A stretch of DNA of 49,691 nucleotides from an uncultured Lachnospiraceae bacterium (GTDB taxonomy: Bacteria > Bacillota > Clostridia > Lachnospirales > Lachnospiraceae): contig CAMKQB010000005.1 of NCBI GenBank assembly GCA_946414825.1, positions 1 through 49,691 of the forward strand, read 5' to 3'. Numbering within the stretch: position 1 is the first letter of the stretch; each line of letters begins with the position of its first letter. Below, one piece after another: positions 42,901 to 49,691 of this stretch. The notes under the pieces are model-generated. The model did not search any database. It saw only the letters and a list, made by a program, of their open reading frames with translations, and was not told where the DNA came from. Made by a program: the position numbers and the translations under genes.

Positions 42901-43695
42901 ATGAAAGCGAGTTTTCATACATTTGTTATATGCGCATATAAAGAGAGTGAGTACTTGGAGGAGTGTGTTCAGTCTCTTGTGAATCAGACTCTTCGCTCCG
43001 AAATAATAATGGTTACATCGACGCCAAACGATTATATCAATATGGTGGCGGAGAAATATAAGATTCCGCTTTTTATTAATGAAGGCGAGGGTGGTATAAC
43101 TCAGGACTGGAACTTCGGACTTAGCAAGGTTGAGACTAAGCTTGCAACAATCGCTCATCAGGATGATGTATATGATGAACATTATACTGATGAGTTTGTA
43201 AAGAGGCTAAGACATACTAAGAAGCCGCTTATCATTTTCTCTGATTATGGTGAGATAAGAAATGGTGAGAAGACGACGGACGTTCCAATGCTGAAGATAA
43301 AAAGATTTATGCTTTTCCCACTTAAGGGTAGGCTGTTCAGTGGAAGTAGATTTGTTCGTAGAAGGATTCTCTCGATGGGTGATGCAATATGCTGTCCTTC
43401 CGTTATGTATGCGATGAAGAATATTCCTCAGCCACTATTCCAGCATCATTACCGCTGCTGCGAGGATTGGGAGGCCTGGGAGAAGTTATCCAGGCTTAGA
43501 GGTGATTTTATCTATATAGCGAAGCCGCTTATGTATCATAGGATACATGAGGAGTCTACAACTTCTAAGACTCTTGAGGATGGAGGAAGAATAGGCGAGA
43601 ACTATGAAATGTTCTGCAAGTTCTGGCCTGGTCCTATTGCAAAACTAATCAATCGATTCTATACTAAGTCGGAAGATTCGAATAATTTGGATTAA
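42901..43695 (+). CDS. Family 2 glycosyltransferase (GT-A)
   Basis: A 264-residue glycosyltransferase. The N-terminal strand FVICAYKESEYLEECVQSLV is the usual GT2 start, the metal-binding region is IAHQDDVYDEHY, and the acceptor region HHYRCCEDWEAWEKLSRLRG holds the likely catalytic ED. Its sugar donor and acceptor are unknown. The GGAGAATACC sequence precedes the ATG. A TATAAT at 42840 suggests its own promoter. It may act with the teichoic-acid-like transferase further downstream. Confidence 0.85.
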   Translation: MKASFHTFVICAYKESEYLEECVQSLVNQTLRSEIIMVTSTPNDYINMVAEKYKIPLFINEGEGGITQDWNFGLSKVETKLATIAHQDDVYDEHYTDEFVKRLRHTKKPLIIFSDYGEIRNGEKTTDVPMLKIKRFMLFPLKGRLFSGSRFVRRRILSMGDAICCPSVMYAMKNIPQPLFQHHYRCCEDWEAWEKLSRLRGDFIYIAKPLMYHRIHEESTTSKTLEDGGRIGENYEMFCKFWPGPIAKLINRFYTKSEDSNNLD

Positions 43696-43736
43696 ATAGG
43701 CTGCTGCAAGGTGGCAAGGAATAGAGGTTATATGAT

Positions 43737-44663
43737 ATGAAGCTGGGTGAATGGAATATACTCAGAATAGATAGAATAAAGGATGTAGGCGCATATCTTA
43801 CTGATGGAAAGGGACTGGAATGTACCTGGAAGAGAAGTGAGTCTGCGAAGGCTCCTGAAGAGGTTATGGATGTTCTTCTTCCAACCAGACAGATTCCCGA
43901 AGGGTTGGAAATAGGCGACAATGTTCGAGTTTTCCTGTACCGTGACTCAGAGGATAGAATAATAGCAACTACACATGAACCACTTATTACGTTAGGTGAG
44001 ATAAAGAAGCTCAAGGTTAAATCAGTAAGCGATATAGGTGCATTTCTTGACTGGGGACTTAGCCGTGATCTGTTCCTCCCGTTTAAGGAGCAGACTGTCA
44101 AGGTTCAGCAGGAAAAGTCATATCTGGTGAAACTTTATATAGATAAGACTGGAAGACTGGCGGCTTCAATGAAGATTGCAAGTGTCCTTAAGCCAAATGA
44201 CACCTTTGAGAAGGGGGACCATGTTAAGGGTATTGTTTATAATGTAAAGAAGGATTTTGGAGTTTTCGTAGCTCTATATAATAAGGCTATTCTCGACGAA
44301 AATGGTGAGGATGAAAAGCGGAATGCTGTGATAACATACTCTGGCCTTATTCATTCTAGCGAGGTTTTCGAGAATCTATACGTGGGGGATGAAGTGACCT
44401 GCCGAGTTGTGAAGGCTCGCGAGGACGGCAAGCTAGACCTGGCTATGAGAGATGAGATTCCTCTTCAGATGGAGAAGGATGCCGAGATGGTTTTGGATAT
44501 TATAAAGAGCTATGGTGGAAAGCTCCCGTTTAATGATAAGGCAGATGCGGCGATAATTAAGAGAGAATTCGGACTAAGCAAGAATGCGTTTAAGAGAGCG
44601 GTTGGCAGGCTCTATAAGAATAAACTGATAGAGATAAGTGACGACGGAATAACACTCGTATAA
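43737..44663 (+). CDS. cvfB: S1-domain RNA-binding protein CvfB
   Basis: A 308-residue protein of the CvfB/YitL family: an N-terminal S1-like region (DVGAYLTDGKG, VLLPTRQIPE), a second S1 (SDIGAFLDWGLSRDLFLPF), a third (KKDFGVFVALYNK, GLIHSSEVFENLYVGDEV), and a C-terminal winged helix (FGLSKNAFKRAVGRLYKNKL). CvfB binds RNA and affects virulence factor expression in staphylococci; the role here is unknown. AGAGG precedes the ATG. Same strand as its neighbours. Confidence 0.9.
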   Translation: MKLGEWNILRIDRIKDVGAYLTDGKGLECTWKRSESAKAPEEVMDVLLPTRQIPEGLEIGDNVRVFLYRDSEDRIIATTHEPLITLGEIKKLKVKSVSDIGAFLDWGLSRDLFLPFKEQTVKVQQEKSYLVKLYIDKTGRLAASMKIASVLKPNDTFEKGDHVKGIVYNVKKDFGVFVALYNKAILDENGEDEKRNAVITYSGLIHSSEVFENLYVGDEVTCRVVKAREDGKLDLAMRDEIPLQMEKDAEMVLDIIKSYGGKLPFNDKADAAIIKREFGLSKNAFKRAVGRLYKNKLIEISDDGITLV

Positions 44664-44665
44664 GT

Positions 44666-44722
44666 TGATTTACAGGTTGTATAGATTTATACTAAGGAAA
44701 ACTTGGTGCACATGAAGTGCAC
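44666..44722 (+). promoter_or_regulatory. Promoter and palindrome before ridA
   Basis: TTGATT (44666-44671) and TATACT (44689-44694), spaced 17 bp. Near the start point lies GTGCAC-ATGAA-GTGCAC (44706-44722), a perfect inverted repeat just before the GGAGG ribosome-binding site. It may be an operator or a translation-controlling hairpin. Confidence 0.55.
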
Positions 44723-44740
44723 TTTAAAATGGAGGTAATT

Positions 44741-45118
44741 ATGAAAGAAATTATAGCAACAGACAAGGCCCCAGCGGCAATTGGACCATATTCACAGGCA
44801 GTAAAGGTAGGAAATCTACTATTTACTTCAGGTATGATTCCTATCGATCCAGCCACTAATACACTTGTTGAGGGTGGTATAGAGGTTCAGGCAGAACGTG
44901 CGCTTCAGAATGTTAAGGCACTTCTTGAGGCTTCAGGATCATCAATGGATAAGGTCGTTAAGACAGTAGTATTTATCAAGAATATGGATGACTTTGCAAA
45001 GGTAAATGAAATCTATGCAAAGTATTTCACATCAGACTTCCCAGCACGTAGCTGTGTTGAGGTGGCACGCCTTCCAAAGGATGTTCTTATTGAGATGGAG
45101 GCTATTGCTGAAATATAG
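44741..45118 (+). CDS. ridA: RidA-family reactive-intermediate deaminase
   Basis: A 125-residue RidA/YjgF protein that hydrolyses reactive enamine/imine products of PLP enzymes such as threonine dehydratase. Motifs: APAAIGPYSQAVKVGNLLFT, IPIDPATNTLVEGGI, VVFIKNMDDFAKVNEIY and FPARSCVEVARLPKDVLIEM, which includes the conserved catalytic Arg. The ATG at 44741 has GGAGG upstream. Length and motifs are intact. Confidence 0.95.
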   Translation: MKEIIATDKAPAAIGPYSQAVKVGNLLFTSGMIPIDPATNTLVEGGIEVQAERALQNVKALLEASGSSMDKVVKTVVFIKNMDDFAKVNEIYAKYFTSDFPARSCVEVARLPKDVLIEMEAIAEI

Positions 45119-45146
45119 ATTATTTAAAGGCAAAATGCTATAATAG

Positions 45147-45179
45147 TGAGGTGTGATTTTTCACACCTCATTTTATTTT
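45147..45179 (+). terminator. Terminator after ridA
   Basis: TGAGGTGTGA pairs with TCACACCTCA (10 bp, loop TTTT), followed by TTTTATTTT. Confidence 0.88.
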
Positions 45180-45230
45180 ATCCTGCTCTTTTGACAGGGA
45201 AAAGAATAAGTAAATGATAAGGGATAAGTC

Positions 45231-47861
45231 GTGGACAGAGACGATATATATATTCTACATAAGAATGACAGAGAAAAGTTTATAGATGAATTTAATGCCT
45301 ATTTAGATAACCATACAAAGGGTTATCTTCTTGTGCTTTCGCCTTTAGATACATTTAAGAAAGAAAAGCAGGGGGAAGTATATGAAAAAGAAATGGCAAA
45401 AAAGCTTGCAAAGCTTCTGGATGAGAATCCTGATGCAGTGCTCGCTACTCCAAAGAAGTTATTTCAATTTCCTAATAGAATAACAGGCGTAATGTTTAGC
45501 GTGGATTCACTCGTAAAGCAGAACTTCCGTATCAAAGAAGAATATAAATTTAATTACGAGGCGGAATTCCTGCTTAGAGTTATAAAGAATAATTCTTATC
45601 TTATATGTCAGGATATAGAATATTTTCAGGGAGAACCTGGAGACGGAAATTACAAAGAATTTGATGGTATTTACGATAAGGATTGGTATATACCAAATCT
45701 TGATAATTTCCTGATTCCCTTGCTGAAGGATTATAAAAAGGATGGGGATATTCCATTCCTGGTTCAGTACTATGCGATGTATAACATTACATGCCGTTTG
45801 GAAGCAAATAAGAATAATAATAATCGTCATATCCTGGATGCTGAAGAGATAGATGAATTTCAGGAGAAGCTTCAGGTTGCTCTGGAATATATAGATGACG
45901 ATATTATTATGAATGCTCATAGATTCCCAGTATATAAGAGGGATTATCAATATTCCAGAATGCTCCTTAGAATTAAGTACGGAAATGATATCGAGGAGTA
46001 TACATCGGATACGTCGAAGCTTCTTTTAGTGGATTATACAGAAGAAGATTATTATCATTGTCAGATGATAGATGATGAGCATCTCTTTATAACGGTGGGA
46101 GGAGTGCCTATTCATAGTAGCTACAGCCTTAGATGTAATATTCAGTTTATGGATTATAGAGAGGGAAACCTCGAGATAGATGGCTCGCTTCCTGATATAT
46201 ATGATAAGTCACTCTTTAAGTACTACTTCAAGATGGCTGGAAAGAAGTTTGAAGTGGACTTCTGTGACAGATATTCATTAACAAAATTTTTCGGAAGATC
46301 TGCCTATAAGAGATATCCCTTCCATGTAAGTATTCCACTGAATCAGCTGATGCAGAAGTCGGCAGGAGCAAAGCTTAATCTGGAATTCTTTATAGAAAAG
46401 GATTCCAAAGAATATAGGGTGTGTTATCAATTTAACTCTCATACCAGCAGGCTGGCGGCATATCCAAAGAATAGCTATTGGCATTTTGGTAAGTATCTTG
46501 CTGTGAATAACATTTCCAAGACTAGTAATGGTTATCAGGTGTCCGCTATCACTATAAAGAAATATAACTGGCCATCCATGGCGGCAAAGGAAATAGGGCT
46601 TGGAGCGGAGCTGCTATTCTCCTTCCAAATGCATAGATTTAGATTCTTTTTACTTCGAGCTGCATGGGTTGTTACAACGCCTTACTTTAAGAATAAGAAT
46701 ATTTGGATGTTCTTTGATAAGATATATAAGGGTGGAGACTCGTCAGAGTACTTGTATAAATATGCTACGGAGCAGCTGAAAAAGAAGAGCTCTGGAGAGA
46801 TATCTAAGGAGGAGGCAACTTGTTATCCGGACAAGCTTTACTATCTTGTGGATAAGAACACTTCGGATTATAAGAGACTCATTAGCGAGGGGTACACTCC
46901 GCTGAAGAGAGGAAGCTTCCTTCATAGACTCGTATTCTTAAATGCAAATATGATGATTGTAAGCAACTCCACGGTATTTGCATTTAACGACTATTATATG
47001 GAGAACTCTAGATATATCAGGGGTATACCTGATTTTCATGTAGTATGTGTTCAGCATGGTCTGTCAGTTCAGAAAATAGCTCTGGCTCAGCAGAGACTTA
47101 GAGATAATATCAGACTGTATTTTTGTGCATCTAAGTATGAGATAGAGAATCTATCCCACCCTGTTTATGATTACCAAGGCTATGGCGCGCTAAAGCTGAC
47201 GGGTGTTCCGAGATATGACGGCCTGGTGGATGAAGATAAGAAACAGATTATGATATCTCCGACCTGGAGAATGCAGTCTGCCAAATTTGTTTCAAAGAAT
47301 GAAGGCGTTGAGAGGGATTATAATCCTCTGTTCAAGGAAACTGACTATTATCAGGTTTATAATGGGCTTATAAATGATAAGAAACTTATTGCTGCAGCAA
47401 AGGAGTATGGATATAGAATAGCCTATGTACTTCATCCAATTGTAAGTCCACAGGCAGAGGATTTTGATAAAAATGAATATGTAGATATCATTCCTTCGGT
47501 TGGGGATATGAGCTATGAGAAAATGTTCCGTGAGTCGAGTCTCATGGTTACAGACTATAGCGGTATCCAGTTTGATTTTGCTTATATGAGGAAGCCTCTC
47601 GTTTACTATCATCCAGAAGAGCTGGAAGCGCATTACGAGGAAGGTACATTTCACTATGATACTATGGCTTTCGGAGAGATAGTTAAGAAGAGGGATGAGT
47701 TGGTGGAACTGCTTATTGATTACATGAAAAATGGTTGCAAGATGAAGGATGAATATAGAAGAAGGGCGGACGACTTCTATGAGTATAGCGACCATGGAAA
47801 CTGCAAACGTATATTTGATGAGATGGTTGAGTACCAAAGGAAGGTGCTGGCAGATAGGTAG
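45231..47861 (+). CDS. CDP-glycerol glycerophosphotransferase-like protein (TagF/TagB type)
   Basis: An 876-residue protein. The C-terminal ~350 residues are a CDP-glycerol glycerophosphotransferase domain: VVCVQHGLSVQKIALAQQ, ISPTWRMQSAK, YVLHPIVSP, SLMVTDYSGIQFDFAYMRKP. This family builds poly(glycerol phosphate) chains of teichoic acids or decorates surface polysaccharides. The N-terminal ~190 residues look like the second half of a GT-A domain (KGYLLVLSPLDTFKKEKQ) without the usual nucleotide-binding first half. A beta-rich middle links them. The start is GTG at 45231, after AAGGGATAAGTC. Cytoplasmic face of the membrane. Confidence 0.8.
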   Translation: MDRDDIYILHKNDREKFIDEFNAYLDNHTKGYLLVLSPLDTFKKEKQGEVYEKEMAKKLAKLLDENPDAVLATPKKLFQFPNRITGVMFSVDSLVKQNFRIKEEYKFNYEAEFLLRVIKNNSYLICQDIEYFQGEPGDGNYKEFDGIYDKDWYIPNLDNFLIPLLKDYKKDGDIPFLVQYYAMYNITCRLEANKNNNNRHILDAEEIDEFQEKLQVALEYIDDDIIMNAHRFPVYKRDYQYSRMLLRIKYGNDIEEYTSDTSKLLLVDYTEEDYYHCQMIDDEHLFITVGGVPIHSSYSLRCNIQFMDYREGNLEIDGSLPDIYDKSLFKYYFKMAGKKFEVDFCDRYSLTKFFGRSAYKRYPFHVSIPLNQLMQKSAGAKLNLEFFIEKDSKEYRVCYQFNSHTSRLAAYPKNSYWHFGKYLAVNNISKTSNGYQVSAITIKKYNWPSMAAKEIGLGAELLFSFQMHRFRFFLLRAAWVVTTPYFKNKNIWMFFDKIYKGGDSSEYLYKYATEQLKKKSSGEISKEEATCYPDKLYYLVDKNTSDYKRLISEGYTPLKRGSFLHRLVFLNANMMIVSNSTVFAFNDYYMENSRYIRGIPDFHVVCVQHGLSVQKIALAQQRLRDNIRLYFCASKYEIENLSHPVYDYQGYGALKLTGVPRYDGLVDEDKKQIMISPTWRMQSAKFVSKNEGVERDYNPLFKETDYYQVYNGLINDKKLIAAAKEYGYRIAYVLHPIVSPQAEDFDKNEYVDIIPSVGDMSYEKMFRESSLMVTDYSGIQFDFAYMRKPLVYYHPEELEAHYEEGTFHYDTMAFGEIVKKRDELVELLIDYMKNGCKMKDEYRRRADDFYEYSDHGNCKRIFDEMVEYQRKVLADR

Positions 47862-47884
47862 AGGGAAACAGAAAGGGGTTTCGG

Positions 47885-49691
47885 ATGAACACAGTTGATA
47901 TGTGGAAGGTTCTGGAGATTGAGCCTACTAAGAATGAAGAGGAAATCGTAAATGCTTATAGAAGCAAGGTTGTGACGGTTAATCCTGAGGATGATGCAGA
48001 GGGCTTCATGCTGCTCCGCGAGGCCTTTGAGATGGCGATGAAGTTTGCTTCTGAGGATGATGTTCTGGATGATGGACAGGAAGTGTCTAACGAGAATAAA
48101 ACTGAGGTTGATCTTCATATAGACAAGATGGGTGAGATATACCGCGATGTATTTAAACGTAGGGATATAGAACTCTGGAAGGAGTGGTTGGCGGATCCTT
48201 TATGTACTGAGCTGGATACTGCAGACGCCGTTCGCGAGGCGTGTCTCGTGTACATAATGGGGCATTTCATGCTTCCTCATGAGGTATGGAAGCTTCTGGA
48301 TGAGGCGTTCAACATAGTAAATGATAGAGATATTCTGGTAGAGAAATTCCCGCCAGATTACCTTGATTATGTGACGTTTCAGATACAAAATGATAGCTTT
48401 GTAGATTATAAATATTTTGAGCCGAGAAGTGCTTTTGCAGAGCGCTACGAAAAGCTGCTCCCAGAGATTAAGATCGAGGGCGTACCTGGAAAGCTTGAGC
48501 CTGAGAGCTATGATGTGCCAATAGATAGTTATGTTCGTGGAGTTTCTTTCCTTCAGGGTCATGTTAATGCTGTGTTCCAGTTTAGATATGATATGGAGAC
48601 AGGGGAGGACGATGCCAAGGCGGAAGCTGAGGAGGGACTAAAATCTGAAATGGACCTCTTCCGTAGTGTGTTAGAGTACCTGGAAAGCTTTGATCTGTGG
48701 CATCCAATAGAACTAGGCGCGCGTATGCGTATGCTTGAGTTTCTTGATAGATTAGAGGAGGCTGCACTTATTGCAACAGCGATTCTGAGGGATGATCTAG
48801 TTGAGGAACATGTCTATACGAGATCTATTGCTGCTTATATTTTGCTTAAATATGCAAATGAGCAGGGGGATTCTCTTACAGAGGAAGATAAGAATAAATA
48901 TAATGAGCTTGCCGCTAGTGAACTGAATAGACTCGAGGAGCTGAAGTCAGAGTCTGCAATGTTTAGAATGGCAAAGAGCTATAAGCAACTTTTAGATAAA
49001 GAATATGAGGAGTCTAGCGATACTGTAATCTCTGTTTTGGATGAGAATCAGAAGAACTATGAAGCTATGGTATTTCTTAAGGAGGAAAGCAAGCTTACTA
49101 TAGACGACTACAGCAAGTTGGCGGAGGAGGGTACTGCTACTCCGGATCAGATGATGGAGCTATGCTGGTCATATTTTAGAATAGAGGATATGGACAGTGT
49201 GCTTAAGTGGATAGGTACATTTGAGCCAACTGAAGAGAAGTCATTTTCTTATTGTACGCTTTATGCCAGATCGTATCTTGCTAAGGAAAGATATGAAGAG
49301 GCAGAACCTTATTCAGATGAGTGGCTACTTAGGCTTGAAGATCTGAAAAAACGTGATCTGGCAGGTGAGGAGCTCACTGAACGCGAGAAGGGACGACTGA
49401 CTAGAAGTGCATTTTGCTATTATATGTACGCGCTTTGCAAGGATAAGCTTGGACGTGAAGATGTGGCAGAAAAGTACTACAGTATGGCTGTCGAAGATGC
49501 TAAGAAGGATAATAGAGACATTAATGAGAGAATGTTCTACGAGGAGAACTACGGAAAGTTCCTCAAGGAAAGAGGCAGATATCAGGAGGCTATGGATGTA
49601 TGGGATGACATGATCGGTGCTATAGATCATTGCGTACCTGCTTATATTCATAGGCAGGAAACTGCTCATGAGCTTAGAAATGCCCAGCTCG
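47885..49691 (+). CDS. J-domain-like protein with helical repeats (partial, runs off window)
   Basis: An open frame of about 602 codons without stop to the window end. Residues 1-60 are J-domain-like (DMWKVLEIEPTKNEEEIVNA), but the HPD loop is replaced by NPED (TVNPEDDAEGFMLLREAFEM), so it may not stimulate DnaK. The remainder is all helical with TPR-like units (KDKLGREDVAEKYYSMAV, KERGRYQEAMDVWDDM). A ribosome-binding GGGG-rich site lies upstream of the ATG. It follows the CDP-glycerol transferase by 23 bp, so it is probably co-transcribed. Function unknown. Confidence 0.75.
   Translation, partial: MNTVDMWKVLEIEPTKNEEEIVNAYRSKVVTVNPEDDAEGFMLLREAFEMAMKFASEDDVLDDGQEVSNENKTEVDLHIDKMGEIYRDVFKRRDIELWKEWLADPLCTELDTADAVREACLVYIMGHFMLPHEVWKLLDEAFNIVNDRDILVEKFPPDYLDYVTFQIQNDSFVDYKYFEPRSAFAERYEKLLPEIKIEGVPGKLEPESYDVPIDSYVRGVSFLQGHVNAVFQFRYDMETGEDDAKAEAEEGLKSEMDLFRSVLEYLESFDLWHPIELGARMRMLEFLDRLEEAALIATAILRDDLVEEHVYTRSIAAYILLKYANEQGDSLTEEDKNKYNELAASELNRLEELKSESAMFRMAKSYKQLLDKEYEESSDTVISVLDENQKNYEAMVFLKEESKLTIDDYSKLAEEGTATPDQMMELCWSYFRIEDMDSVLKWIGTFEPTEEKSFSYCTLYARSYLAKERYEEAEPYSDEWLLRLEDLKKRDLAGEELTEREKGRLTRSAFCYYMYALCKDKLGREDVAEKYYSMAVEDAKKDNRDINERMFYEENYGKFLKERGRYQEAMDVWDDMIGAIDHCVPAYIHRQETAHELRNAQL

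Noticed and set aside
1..49691. Circular molecule, because both window ends contain AGCTCG
   Set aside because: A 6-base match at the ends is expected by chance often enough, and the content is chromosomal with no replication genes.

Overview
The window looks like a chromosomal segment of an anaerobic low-GC Firmicute, most likely a Lachnospiraceae-type Clostridia. Evidence: a complete HydE/HydG/HydF maturation set for [FeFe] hydrogenase with a TM1266-type regulator, TPP-riboswitch thiamine salvage operons, strong GGAGG ribosome-binding sites, TTGACA/TATAAT promoters and many U-tailed terminators. The genus cannot be fixed from sequence alone.

Layout. 1-1130: a serine resolvase cut off after about 88 residues and joined to the 3' end of a hybrid histidine kinase; both are broken. 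1127-5580 (minus): thiamine salvage operon thiM-thiE-HAD-thiD-cytX behind a TPP riboswitch and terminator. 5612-8200 (minus): S41 peptidase, and an IS4-type transposase 5' fragment fused in frame to the tail of an ABC permease. 8201-13077: an AT-rich accessory island with an SPFH/zinc-ribbon protein, a small membrane protein, a zinc-ribbon/CFI-box protein, an unknown winged-helix-like protein and an ORF6N-PLD protein. It ends at a tRNA-Gln 3' half that looks like an attachment-site scar. 13309-18685: YitT, then (minus) an ABC exporter with a GNAT. 18833-21568: P-type Ca2+ ATPase. 21593-24777: second TPP riboswitch with a thiamine-binding protein and ThiXYZ transporter. 24824-29078: an unclassified terminator-coupled leader RNA followed by TM1266-hydE-hydG-hydF. 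29088-30915 (minus): two-component system. 31084-34297: two sodium:solute symporters, the second behind a BirA operator. 34303-36947 (minus): a BirA-like protein with a degraded ligase site and an Lsa-like ABC-F gene with a leader-peptide attenuator. 37145-42835: four-gene FtsX/MacB-type ABC system. 42901-49691: glycosyltransferase, CvfB, RidA, a CDP-glycerol glycerophosphotransferase-like protein and a J-domain protein that runs off the window.

How it works together. The two TPP-controlled operons give two import routes for thiamine or its pyrimidine, plus kinases and the coupling enzyme. No thiC or thiG is present, so this is salvage. The hyd block provides H-cluster assembly but no hydrogenase structural gene is here. 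The symporter/BirA pair reads as a possible biotin uptake module. RNA-level control is unusually dense: two TPP switches, the hyd leader, the ABC-F attenuator and a possible attenuator before the exporter at 37145.

Most worth following up: the hyd leader RNA, the BirA-operator symporter beside a degenerate BirA, the duplicated palindrome at the ORF6N gene, and the SPFH/CFI-box cassette. No rRNA, intact tRNA or CRISPR array was seen.
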